Origin: a virus | Virus record (IMG/VR): IMGVR_UViG_3300044490_000050 | Coordinates: 1 to 47,671 of that record | Reading direction: 5' to 3' (one strand) | DNA: 47,671 bases | In this document: piece by piece, positions 7,759 through 13,449 of the stretch | Position numbering within the stretch: the first letter of the stretch is position 1 | How the letters are laid out: each line of letters starts with the position of its first letter | Made by a program: the position numbers and the translations under genes | Notes under the pieces: model-generated | The model's database searches: none | Seen by the model: the letters and a program-made list of their open reading frames with translations, nothing else | Told to the model about the DNA's origin: nothing

Positions 7759-7791
7759 GAACGCCGCGTTGCGAGTGCAAACGCGGCGTTC
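7759..7791 (+). terminator. stem-loop terminator with TCGTCT tail
   Basis: GAACGCCGCGTT (7759-7770) pairs perfectly with AACGCGGCGTTC (7780-7791) around a 9-nt loop. It is followed by GTCGTCTATTTG, and an outer pairing TCTACAA/TTGTAGA encloses the whole. It is the first of four stems sharing a GTCGTCT tail. Confidence 0.65.
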
Positions 7792-8566
7792 GTCGTCTAT
7801 TTGTAGACTTCATGTTGTCGGGTGGGGGGGGGTAGACAAAGTTGACGCGTCTGTCTAAAACCGCGAAAAGGTAGTTTACAGTACTCAAAAATGGGTGTTT
7901 ACGCTTTTTTCTGCTTTGCTCGGGACTTTCTTCGAAAGAGAAGGTTCTAAGCGGCTTTTCGGGCAAAGAGGGTGAGGTCTGTATATCTGTATACACTCAT
8001 TTTCGTTCCCAGGTTGTTACTACCGTTTTTTGGGCTCTCCACTTTTCCGTTTTCCTACCGTTCTAACGGCATTTTCGTGTTCGTTTCGATGCAAAGCCGA
8101 AAGTCAAAAACCATGCCAGCGATAGCCACGTTTCTCCCTGCCTTTTAGACAGGTAGGGGTCACTTGGCATGTCAAGATGACACTTTAGCTACCGCGTACT
8201 ATTGACACGTAAAGACGAGGCTCCGCGAAAACGCCCCGGATGCCTTAGCTTTGAGAGAATGGCAGGATCAACCTGTCTCAGACTTGGCATGATTCTTGAA
8301 ACCTGCTTTGATCCTGTATCTCGGGAAAAGGCAGGTTAAACCTGTTGTGTGCAGAAAAGTCGTTTTTCGCACAATGGGGCTCTCGCCGTGGAAAGCCGCG
8401 TGCCGCCGCACAACTTTTCGCGAAAAAGCAGGTACAAGTGTCCTCTTCTCCGAAAGTCGTGATGCCGCATTGCAGCTACCGCACTGCAATAACCCTAATG
8501 TGCTACATGAACCATTACCGTTCTCACGACGTACACTGCCATAGACTTACACTACCGATATGCCAC
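7792..8566. other. gene-free GC-rich stretch
   Basis: About 775 bp with no reading frame that has a ribosome site, normal codon use or recognisable product. It contains a run of nine G (7824-7832), two copies of ACTTGGCATG (near 8162 and 8282), repeated AACCTG/CAGGTT segments around 8270-8440 that could fold, and CCGTT/AACGG near 8061. I see no RNA gene. It may be regulatory DNA or decayed sequence. Confidence 0.4.
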
Positions 8567-8734
8567 GACATTAATGTCATACCACAATGCAGTTAGAAAC
8601 TACATTATCGGCCTATAACGAAAACCACGACATTAATGTCACGGTCGACTACACGCAAGCGTTTAGCCAGTTAGAAAGCATATTTTTCTTCCTTTGATGC
8701 TTTCCTCAAAGCGAAGCACCGTGACATTGATGTC
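8567..8734. promoter_or_regulatory. three palindromic sites, probable upstream activator sites
   Basis: GACATTAATGTC occurs at 8567-8578 and 8629-8640, and GACATTGATGTC at 8723-8734. Similarity extends outward: the first two lie in CCACGACATTAATGTCA, and the third has the same flanks in inverse orientation. Their centres lie about 250, 190 and 95 bp upstream of the start expected from the sigma54 promoter at 8798. That is where enhancer-binding proteins of the NtrC class bind. The half-site TGTCA also appears in the array at 10033. Confidence 0.7.
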
Positions 8735-8797
8735 GTGGTTTCCAGGTAAACCGTTAGTCGCGTTTTATACTATTCATTAAAAACGCCATTTTCATCG

Positions 8798-8813
8798 TGG
8801 CACGCGATTTGCA
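8798..8813 (+). promoter_or_regulatory. sigma54 (RpoN) promoter, -24/-12 type
   Basis: TGGCACGCGATTTGCA matches the sigma54 consensus TGGCACG-N4-TTGCA at every specified base. The invariant GG (8799-8800) and GC (8811-8812) are separated by exactly 10 bp. The start would be near 8824, giving a ~300-nt leader before the 255-aa gene at 9129. Such promoters need an ATP-dependent activator bound upstream, and three matching palindromes are present at 8567-8734. Confidence 0.8.
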
Positions 8814-8940
8814 GTATCGTCGGTTGCCCGTGAAACGGCATTGAAAACAACGGCTTAAAAGAAACAGCCTGAACGGCTTGAACGGCTTGAAAACGCTATT
8901 GATCCTGCTCTCTGTCAAGCCAGCGGATCCCGTTGGTTTC

Positions 8941-8982
8941 GCAGGTAGAAGGATCTACCTGCAAGCCGTAGCTACGGCTTGC
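8941..8982 (+). promoter_or_regulatory. paired hairpins in the early-operon leader
   Basis: GCAGGTAGA (8941-8949) pairs with TCTACCTGC (8954-8962) over a 4-nt loop. It abuts a perfect 22-bp palindrome at 8961-8982 with core AAGCCGTAGCTACGGCTT. A duplicated GAACGGCTT lies just upstream (8873-8890). If transcription starts at the sigma54 promoter these are leader-RNA structures; an attenuation or stabilising role is possible. Confidence 0.55.
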
Positions 8983-9009
8983 GCGTGTAGAAATACTGCA
9001 CGCCAACCC

Positions 9010-9038
9010 TTGACAGGTTCTACCCACCAGGATAGAGC
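9010..9038 (+). promoter_or_regulatory. possible second (sigma70) promoter before the 255-aa gene
   Basis: TTGACA (9010-9015), a 17-bp spacer, then TAGAGC (9033-9038). The -35 is perfect but the -10 is poor, so this is only a weak candidate. It would give a shorter leader for the gene at 9129 and allow sigma54-independent expression. Confidence 0.3.
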
Positions 9039-9128
9039 CTACTCGCCTCGGGAGGCAATCCCGCCCACCCCTGGATACCAAGCCCGTAAATCGCATTATG
9101 CGTAAATCGGGTAACAGGAGCATCAAAA

Positions 9129-9896
9129 ATGTCCGCCACCAACCCGCTGTACCTCATCGATGACTTGTTCTGCAAGCCCTTCATCGCCCTGAACGTGGTC
9201 AAGCAGGAAGTGTTCGACGCCAACGTCGCGACATACAACAACAACCCCGCGTTCAAGGAATTCATCGACCGCCTCGCCGTCATGCGAAGTTTCGACCCGA
9301 AGGCCCCCCATGCAGACTTCCTGACCCTGGCACTCCAGGGTCCTGGAATCGTGATCGGAATGGCTCCGGACGTGGTCGAACTCGCCAAGAGCGTCGGCTT
9401 CCTCGAAGTCAAGACCGCGAAGCCGCGGCACTGGTCCTCCCAGCTTCTCAGCGTTCTGATGCCCATCGGATACAAGGCCATGTCCGAGTACTTCGCGTCG
9501 CATCGTTCCGAGCTCGAGGCGAAGCTGCCTGAGCTCTGCAAGATGCACAACCTGTCCCTTGCAGACGTCATCGTATCCACGGGCAAGCCTAACCCCGGAG
9601 CGTCCTGCGAAGTCGAAGTCAAGGGATTCGTCATCGAGAAGATCAAGGACAACCGGAAGGGCACGGGTCGCAACGTGACCCGTACCGCTTCCAAGCCCGG
9701 CGTCGAAGGTGCCGTGGAACGCACGGCCACCCTGTTCCTTTGTTTCCGAAATGACCTGATTCGGCCGGTGCCGCTCACCGGGAAGAAACTCGAGGCGTAC
9801 GAAGCCGCCCTCAAGGCGGGCGACGCCGATGCGGCCGCGGCGGCCGTCAGCGCGGACGACGACGACGAAGAGGAGAGCAGTGAGAACGTCGAGTAG
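9129..9896 (+). CDS. 255-aa early protein with acidic C-terminal tail
   Basis: First gene of the rightward replication arm. Function not recognised. The ATG at 9129 has AACAGGAGCATCAAAA upstream. Residues 1-~215 look like a compact mixed alpha/beta domain, with few charged runs and conserved-looking aromatic positions (PRHWSSQLLSVLMPIGYKAM). After an Ala-rich linker the protein ends in DDDDEEESSENVE. A folded body plus acidic tail is the layout of phage single-stranded-DNA-binding proteins, and none other is found, but no OB-fold signature can be read. Codon use is strongly GC-ending, suggesting high expression. Bracketed by a sigma54 promoter and a terminator-like hairpin. Confidence 0.85.
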   Translation: MSATNPLYLIDDLFCKPFIALNVVKQEVFDANVATYNNNPAFKEFIDRLAVMRSFDPKAPHADFLTLALQGPGIVIGMAPDVVELAKSVGFLEVKTAKPRHWSSQLLSVLMPIGYKAMSEYFASHRSELEAKLPELCKMHNLSLADVIVSTGKPNPGASCEVEVKGFVIEKIKDNRKGTGRNVTRTASKPGVEGAVERTATLFLCFRNDLIRPVPLTGKKLEAYEAALKAGDADAAAAAVSADDDDEEESSENVE

Positions 9897-9914
9897 CAGC
9901 ACCACACGACACAT

Positions 9915-9938
9915 ACAGCCGGCACTTGTGCCGGCTGT
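9915..9938 (+). terminator. stem-loop with TGTCGTCT tail after the 255-aa gene
   Basis: ACAGCCGGCAC (9915-9925) pairs perfectly with GTGCCGGCTGT (9928-9938), followed by TGTCGTCTAT. It lies 18 bp past the stop codon. The tail is the same as after the hairpin at 7759, which supports a shared function as terminator or RNA 3' end. Confidence 0.65.
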
Positions 9939-9946
9939 TGTCGTCT

Positions 9947-9977
9947 ATAGCCTGTAGCCTGACACGCTACGGGCTAT
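9947..9977 (+). terminator. second stem-loop with TGTCGTCT tail
   Basis: ATAGCC and GTAGC (9947-9958, one mismatch) pair with GCTAC and GGCTAT (9966-9977) over a 7-nt loop, then TGTCGTCTC. It lies directly behind the hairpin at 9915, so the two form a tandem. Confidence 0.5.
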
Positions 9978-9992
9978 TGTCGTCTCAAAGCC

Positions 9993-10026
9993 GTGCTACA
10001 GCACGCTACGTGCTACAGCACGCTAC
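9993..10026. repeat. 17-bp direct repeat, two units, each a small palindrome
   Basis: GTGCTACAGCACGCTAC is repeated head to tail at 9993 and 10010. Each unit holds GTGCT/AGCAC. Non-coding, between the terminator hairpins and the operator array. Confidence 0.85.
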
Positions 10027-10032
10027 GCGCAT

Positions 10033-10138
10033 CTTGACAGCTTGTCAAGACTTCATTGACAGGTTGTCAAATACCTCGCCACATTGTCAAATACGTCGAC
10101 GCGCCGTGACAGATTGTCAATGCCCATGACAGATTGTA
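10033..10138. promoter_or_regulatory. array of TTGACA-N3-TGTCAA operator-like sites
   Basis: Perfect or near-perfect inverted repeats: CTTGACA-gct-TGTCAAG (10033-10049), TTGACA-ggt-TGTCAA (10056-10070), a half-site TGTCAA (10085-10090), TGACA-gat-TGTCA (10107-10119) and a degraded TGACA-gat-TGT (10127-10137). Centres are about 20-30 bp apart, mostly near two helical turns. They precede the 210-aa zinc-ribbon gene by ~160 bp and probably bind a dimeric regulator cooperatively. The remaining bases to 10297 hold a GGTAGC/GCTACC stem but no promoter I can support. Confidence 0.7.
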
Positions 10139-10297
10139 AACACTGCTAACGCGGCACGCGAAAAGGCCGTTAGAACCTGCATTATAAAGAACTCAACATT
10201 TTTGTCAAATGTTCCTTGTGTTCGTGGTAGCATGGGTTAGGAGGATCGCCTGGAGGTAGCCCTCAGCTACCCGCCCTATGCTTATGGAGACTGCACT

Positions 10298-10930
10298 ATG
10301 CGTATGATCGATGTATCCTGTACTGTCTGCAAACGTACCATCGGGACGTTAGCGCTCATAGACGGCGTCTCTATGGCGATAAAATGCAAGTGCGGATCTG
10401 TACTTGCAGTAACAGACGGTACCGCTACAGAATCCGCTACAGAATCCGCCCAACGTGATAGCGCGACTAACAACGTCGCGCTATTGTCGTCTGTAGGCCA
10501 GTCAGCCGTTGACGCTATCATCTCTGACGCCGGCTCGAAAAAGATCAACGCTGCAACGGCCGCTCATAGGTTGCGGGCGCTTGCGACGAGATGGACGGAC
10601 GTCGCTGAGCGGACGAACGCATACATGGGTACAATGGCGAAGCGTGCTATTGATGCTTCTCTTCCCTTTGAAGCACAAGCGGAGCGCGACGCCGCCCATC
10701 AGGCAGAAGTTAAGAAACGCGCATCTTGTCCAGCGACGCAAGACAAGGAAGTGCAGTTTCAACAGCTCTGTGTTGCTATGTCTTACATTCATCCTGGCAT
10801 GTTCGATAACATGCTCGGCGTGGAAAAATTCGACCCGAAGCGCCTCGTGGGGTCGGGTAGCGTTACGTCAATCCCGACGAACGCTAAGTATCGTGACGAG
10901 GCAAGGCGTCGTGTCGACGCAAAGCGTTAG
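10298..10930 (+). CDS. zinc-ribbon protein (210 aa)
   Basis: The N-terminal ~40 residues form a Com-type zinc ribbon: C8TVC11 and C30KC32G. This is followed by a Thr/Ser-rich linker and a helical, basic C-terminal domain (AATAAHRLRALATRWTDVAER ending in RRRVDAKR). The start at 10298 has TGGAG eight bases upstream; an ATG two codons later is possible. A ribbon plus basic helices suggests nucleic-acid binding, for instance the regulator that sits on the operator array just upstream, which is inference. Residues ~54-64 are encoded by a perfect hairpin with the TGTCGTCT tail. GC-rich, like the 255-aa gene. Confidence 0.75.
   Translation: MRMIDVSCTVCKRTIGTLALIDGVSMAIKCKCGSVLAVTDGTATESATESAQRDSATNNVALLSSVGQSAVDAIISDAGSKKINAATAAHRLRALATRWTDVAERTNAYMGTMAKRAIDASLPFEAQAERDAAHQAEVKKRASCPATQDKEVQFQQLCVAMSYIHPGMFDNMLGVEKFDPKRLVGSGSVTSIPTNAKYRDEARRRVDAKR
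10458..10492 (+). repeat. hairpin plus TGTCGTCT element within a coding region
   Basis: ATAGCGCGAC (10458-10467) pairs perfectly with GTCGCGCTAT (10475-10484) over 7 nt and is followed by TGTCGTCT (10485-10492). The arrangement is the same as at 7759, 9915 and 9947, but here it is translated as part of the 210-aa protein. Confidence 0.7.
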
Positions 10931-10959
10931 AACGTCTAACACTACAAAGGAGTATGACC

Positions 10960-11085
10960 ATGATTATGACTAAGAAAGAACGAGCAAGTAAGATGAAACG
11001 ATTGGTTTTTCTCGGATATAAAGCTATAAGAGAACTGTATAAAGAGTTATATCCAGAGTCTAATATACCACAAGCAAACCGTTAG
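10960..11085 (+). CDS. 41-aa basic peptide
   Basis: A short gene starting at the ATG at 10960, seven bases after AGGAG, as in neighbouring genes. ATG codons at 10954 and 10966 are in frame but worse placed. The product (MIMTKKERASKMKRLVFLGY continuing helical to IPQANR) is basic and probably a single amphipathic helix. The CGTTAG at its end forms a small hairpin with CTAACG. No function can be suggested. Confidence 0.6.
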   Translation: MIMTKKERASKMKRLVFLGYKAIRELYKELYPESNIPQANR

Positions 11086-11114
11086 GTCGTTCTAACGCCA
11101 CAAGGAGTATACCT

Positions 11115-11303
11115 ATGCCCTATCACTCTTACATCGTCGTCCTGAATGATGGAGAAACCTGGACAACCCTTGAAGGATGCAAGATTCTCATCGTTGATCT
11201 CGAAAAGAACGTCGACGAACAAATCAGAAACGGAACTGGAGTGAATCTTTCTGATATTGCCTCCGCGTGTAAATATCACACCACCACAGACTTTGAAAGG
11301 TAG
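11115..11303 (+). CDS. 62-aa hypothetical protein
   Basis: Small protein with strong AAGGAG and TATACCT spacing before the ATG at 11115. MPYHSYIVVLNDGETWTTLE followed by a helical half (LIVDLEKNVDEQIRNG) suggests a compact alpha/beta domain. It is the first gene of a tightly spaced set leading to the beta-helix and ligase genes. No family recognised. Confidence 0.7.
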   Translation: MPYHSYIVVLNDGETWTTLEGCKILIVDLEKNVDEQIRNGTGVNLSDIASACKYHTTTDFER

Positions 11304-11311
11304 GTATGACT

Positions 11312-11758
11312 ATGTCCGAACCACAGATTGAACTTGTCACATTTGGTTCACATCCTGTTCCCGCTCACCGTCACATCAATCCTGACGGCACTATCGGAGG
11401 ATGGGTAGCGGAGACTGCGTATGTTGCTGATACTGTTTACATCGAATACTCCGCTCGTGTTTACGATAATGCTCGTGTTTTAAATAACACTTGTATATTA
11501 GGAAATGCAAGAATCTACGGTAATGCATTAGTATTTGGCAACGCTTACGTTAGTGGAGATGCACAGATTTTCGATTACTCACATGTATATGGTAATGCGC
11601 ATGTATTTGAAAATGCAAACGTATACGGAAGAGCACATGTTTATGATAATGCGTGCGTCTATGGCGAAGTACATGTACATGGTGACGTACACATCAATGG
11701 AAATACAAATGCGTATGGAAAAGTACACATTTGTAACAATACACAGGTGATCAAATGA
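11312..11758 (+). CDS. left-handed beta-helix (hexapeptide-repeat) protein, first paralog
   Basis: 148 aa. After a head VPAHRHINPDGTIGGWVAET come ~14 imperfect hexads of the type (A/V)-x-(V/I)-(Y/F)-(G/D)-(N/D), e.g. ARVYDNARVLNNT and HVYGNAHVFENA. This builds a left-handed beta-helix as in hexapeptide acyltransferases, but no catalytic His loop or acyl-CoA site is visible, so it is probably structural or binding. The ATG at 11312 is preferred over 11306 by Shine-Dalgarno spacing. Its stop overlaps the ligase ATG (ATGA). A second copy with the same head lies right after the ligase. Confidence 0.8.
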   Translation: MSEPQIELVTFGSHPVPAHRHINPDGTIGGWVAETAYVADTVYIEYSARVYDNARVLNNTCILGNARIYGNALVFGNAYVSGDAQIFDYSHVYGNAHVFENANVYGRAHVYDNACVYGEVHVHGDVHINGNTNAYGKVHICNNTQVIK

Positions 11759-12684
11759 TTAACATTCCTCGCCCAATGAAACCAACGAAACTCAGACTGT
11801 CAAATGAACTCGACAACCTGAGTTATCCTCTTTTTGCGCAACCAAAGTTTAACGGAGTACGTTGCATTGTTAATAATGCAACATGCTTATCAAATAGTGG
11901 AAAACCTCTTCCATCTGCATTTCTGCATAGATTTAAGAATCTCGTAAACTTTGATGGAGAGCTCATTTGCGGAGATCCTACTGATAATGATGTTCTCCGT
12001 ACTACAGTATCAGCAGTAATGACTGTTGGTTCCATGATTCCTGTCACATATTATGCGTTTGACTGGATAGATGCAGAGCCGCATAAGATACCTTTCATCG
12101 AAAGGTATAAAATCCTTGAAGATATTTTTTCCTCTTTGAAGCCAAAGAATGCAGATGCAGAAAATGCGTTTAATGTAAAACTCGTTCCATGTATTACATG
12201 TCATAATAAGGAAGAGATTCTTGCTTATGAATCTGTTCTATTAGAGCAGGGCCATGAAGGCGTGATTCTTCGCGATCCACAAGGGACATACAAGAACGGA
12301 CGTTCTACTATCAGCGAGCAGAAACTTCTTGCTTTGAAGCGTCGTGAATCCGGTACCGCCACGATAGTAGCGGTTAATGAACTTTTCAATAACTACAACG
12401 AAGCATACCTTGACGAACTTGGACTCACAAAGCGTTCGTCTGCGAAAGCCGATCAGTATCCAGCAGACATGCTTGGTTCATTGACCGTTAAAGATTGCAC
12501 AAGTAATACTGATAGTAAATACTACGGTACTGAGTTTAACATCGGTACAGGTTTCAGTTTAGAAGACCGTAAGAGACTATGGTCTATGCGTTCCAAACTC
12601 ATTGGACGTAAAGTATCATATACTTACTTCGGAGTAGGTATCTTCAACAAGCCGCTTCACGCGGCGTATCGTGGTCTTGTATAG
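11755..12684 (+). CDS. ATP-dependent DNA ligase
   Basis: A 309-aa ligase sealing nicks via a lysyl-AMP intermediate. Motif I is QPK31FNGVR (Asn replaces the usual Asp of KxDG), motif III FDGELI, motif IV EGVILRDP and motif V LLALKRRE. These nucleotidyltransferase motifs are followed by an OB-fold region (ADMLGSLTVKDC, then SYTYFGVGI). Length is close to the small T7-type phage ligases. It is coupled to the upstream beta-helix gene by a 4-bp overlap and sits between the two beta-helix paralogs. Expected role: joining Okazaki fragments and repairing nicks. Confidence 0.9.
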   Translation: MINIPRPMKPTKLRLSNELDNLSYPLFAQPKFNGVRCIVNNATCLSNSGKPLPSAFLHRFKNLVNFDGELICGDPTDNDVLRTTVSAVMTVGSMIPVTYYAFDWIDAEPHKIPFIERYKILEDIFSSLKPKNADAENAFNVKLVPCITCHNKEEILAYESVLLEQGHEGVILRDPQGTYKNGRSTISEQKLLALKRRESGTATIVAVNELFNNYNEAYLDELGLTKRSSAKADQYPADMLGSLTVKDCTSNTDSKYYGTEFNIGTGFSLEDRKRLWSMRSKLIGRKVSYTYFGVGIFNKPLHAAYRGLV

Positions 12685-12702
12685 ATCATAAGGAGTATAA
12701 CT

Positions 12703-13425
12703 ATGTCAGAGAACGCTCAGACGACCTTCGACTTTGGCTTCGACCTCGTACCGGCTCATCGTCACACGAATCCAGACGGATCCGTCGGAGGATGGGTCGC
12801 AGAAACTGCGCACGTCGATGAGACGTGTTATATCGAGTTTAATACGTATATCTACGGCAATGCGCGTATCTACGGCAACGCGCACATCTTCGGCAACGCG
12901 CGTATCTACGACGACGCGCGCATATCCGGCAACGCGCACATCTCCGGCAACGCGCGTATCTACGACGACGCGCGCATATCCGGCAACGTGCACATCTCCG
13001 GCAATGCGCGTATCTACGACGACGCGCATATCTACGGCAATGTGTGCGTCTACGACAACGCGCGCGTCTACGATAACACTTGTGTCTCAGGTAGCGCATA
13101 TATCTACGGCGACGCGCGTGTCTCAGGTAGCGCATATATCTACGGCGACGCGCGTATCTACGGCGACGCGCGTATCTACGGCAATGCGTGTATTTCTGAA
13201 GATGCTCTCATCTCATCTCAAATGAGTATCATTTTCGGCACCTTCAAATACAACTTCACGATTTACCGTGATTCCAAACTTGGCATCATGGTTCGAATCG
13301 GATGTCAGTATCACACTCTTTCGCATTGGAGAAGTAATGTGAAGAGCATCGCTATTAAGAATGACGATGCTGAATATGAATCTATTGCAAGAGACATTTT
13401 CCGTCTTGCAAAGCACATTCGTTAA
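12703..13425 (+). CDS. left-handed beta-helix protein, second paralog (240 aa)
   Basis: It shares the head VPAHRHTNPDGSVGGWVAET with the 11312 gene. It then has ~22 hexads such as GNARIYDDARISGNAHIS encoded by nearly identical GC-rich 18-bp units (12840-13190), and adds a ~75-residue C-terminal alpha/beta cap (FGTFKYNFTIYRDSKLGIMV). The perfect repeats give shadow reading frames in other phases. The AAGGAGTATAACT before the ATG is the genome's typical site. The repeat block is more GC-rich than its cap, so repeat expansion is recent. Function unknown. Confidence 0.8.
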   Translation: MSENAQTTFDFGFDLVPAHRHTNPDGSVGGWVAETAHVDETCYIEFNTYIYGNARIYGNAHIFGNARIYDDARISGNAHISGNARIYDDARISGNVHISGNARIYDDAHIYGNVCVYDNARVYDNTCVSGSAYIYGDARVSGSAYIYGDARIYGDARIYGNACISEDALISSQMSIIFGTFKYNFTIYRDSKLGIMVRIGCQYHTLSHWRSNVKSIAIKNDDAEYESIARDIFRLAKHIR

Positions 13426-13449
13426 TAAGTCATTATCAAGGAATACACA

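Noticed and set aside
7748-7996. 82-aa minus-strand frame
   Set aside because: It includes a nine-G run read as Pro, overlaps the terminator hairpin, and has no ribosome site or sensible domain.
8284-8299. Second sigma54-like site (TGGCATG-N4-TTGAA)
   Set aside because: The essential GC at -12 is GA here, and no gene follows for ~800 bp. It may be a relic.
8268-8596. Several 73-83-aa frames on both strands
   Set aside because: Mutually overlapping, with no Shine-Dalgarno and biased amino acids. Treated as non-coding.
9129-9896. Calling the 255-aa protein an SSB outright
   Set aside because: The acidic tail and position are suggestive, but no OB-fold pattern is readable, so it is left as unassigned.
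9020-9925. 301- and 263-aa antisense frames opposite the 255-aa gene
   Set aside because: Long frames are expected opposite a GC-rich gene with few stops. The plus frame has promoter, ribosome site and terminator.
9926-10129. 67-aa plus-strand frame
   Set aside because: Runs through terminator hairpins, 17-bp repeats and the operator array. No ribosome site.
12706-13225. Arg-, Val- and Thr-rich frames overlapping the second beta-helix gene
   Set aside because: Phase shadows of its 18-bp repeats.
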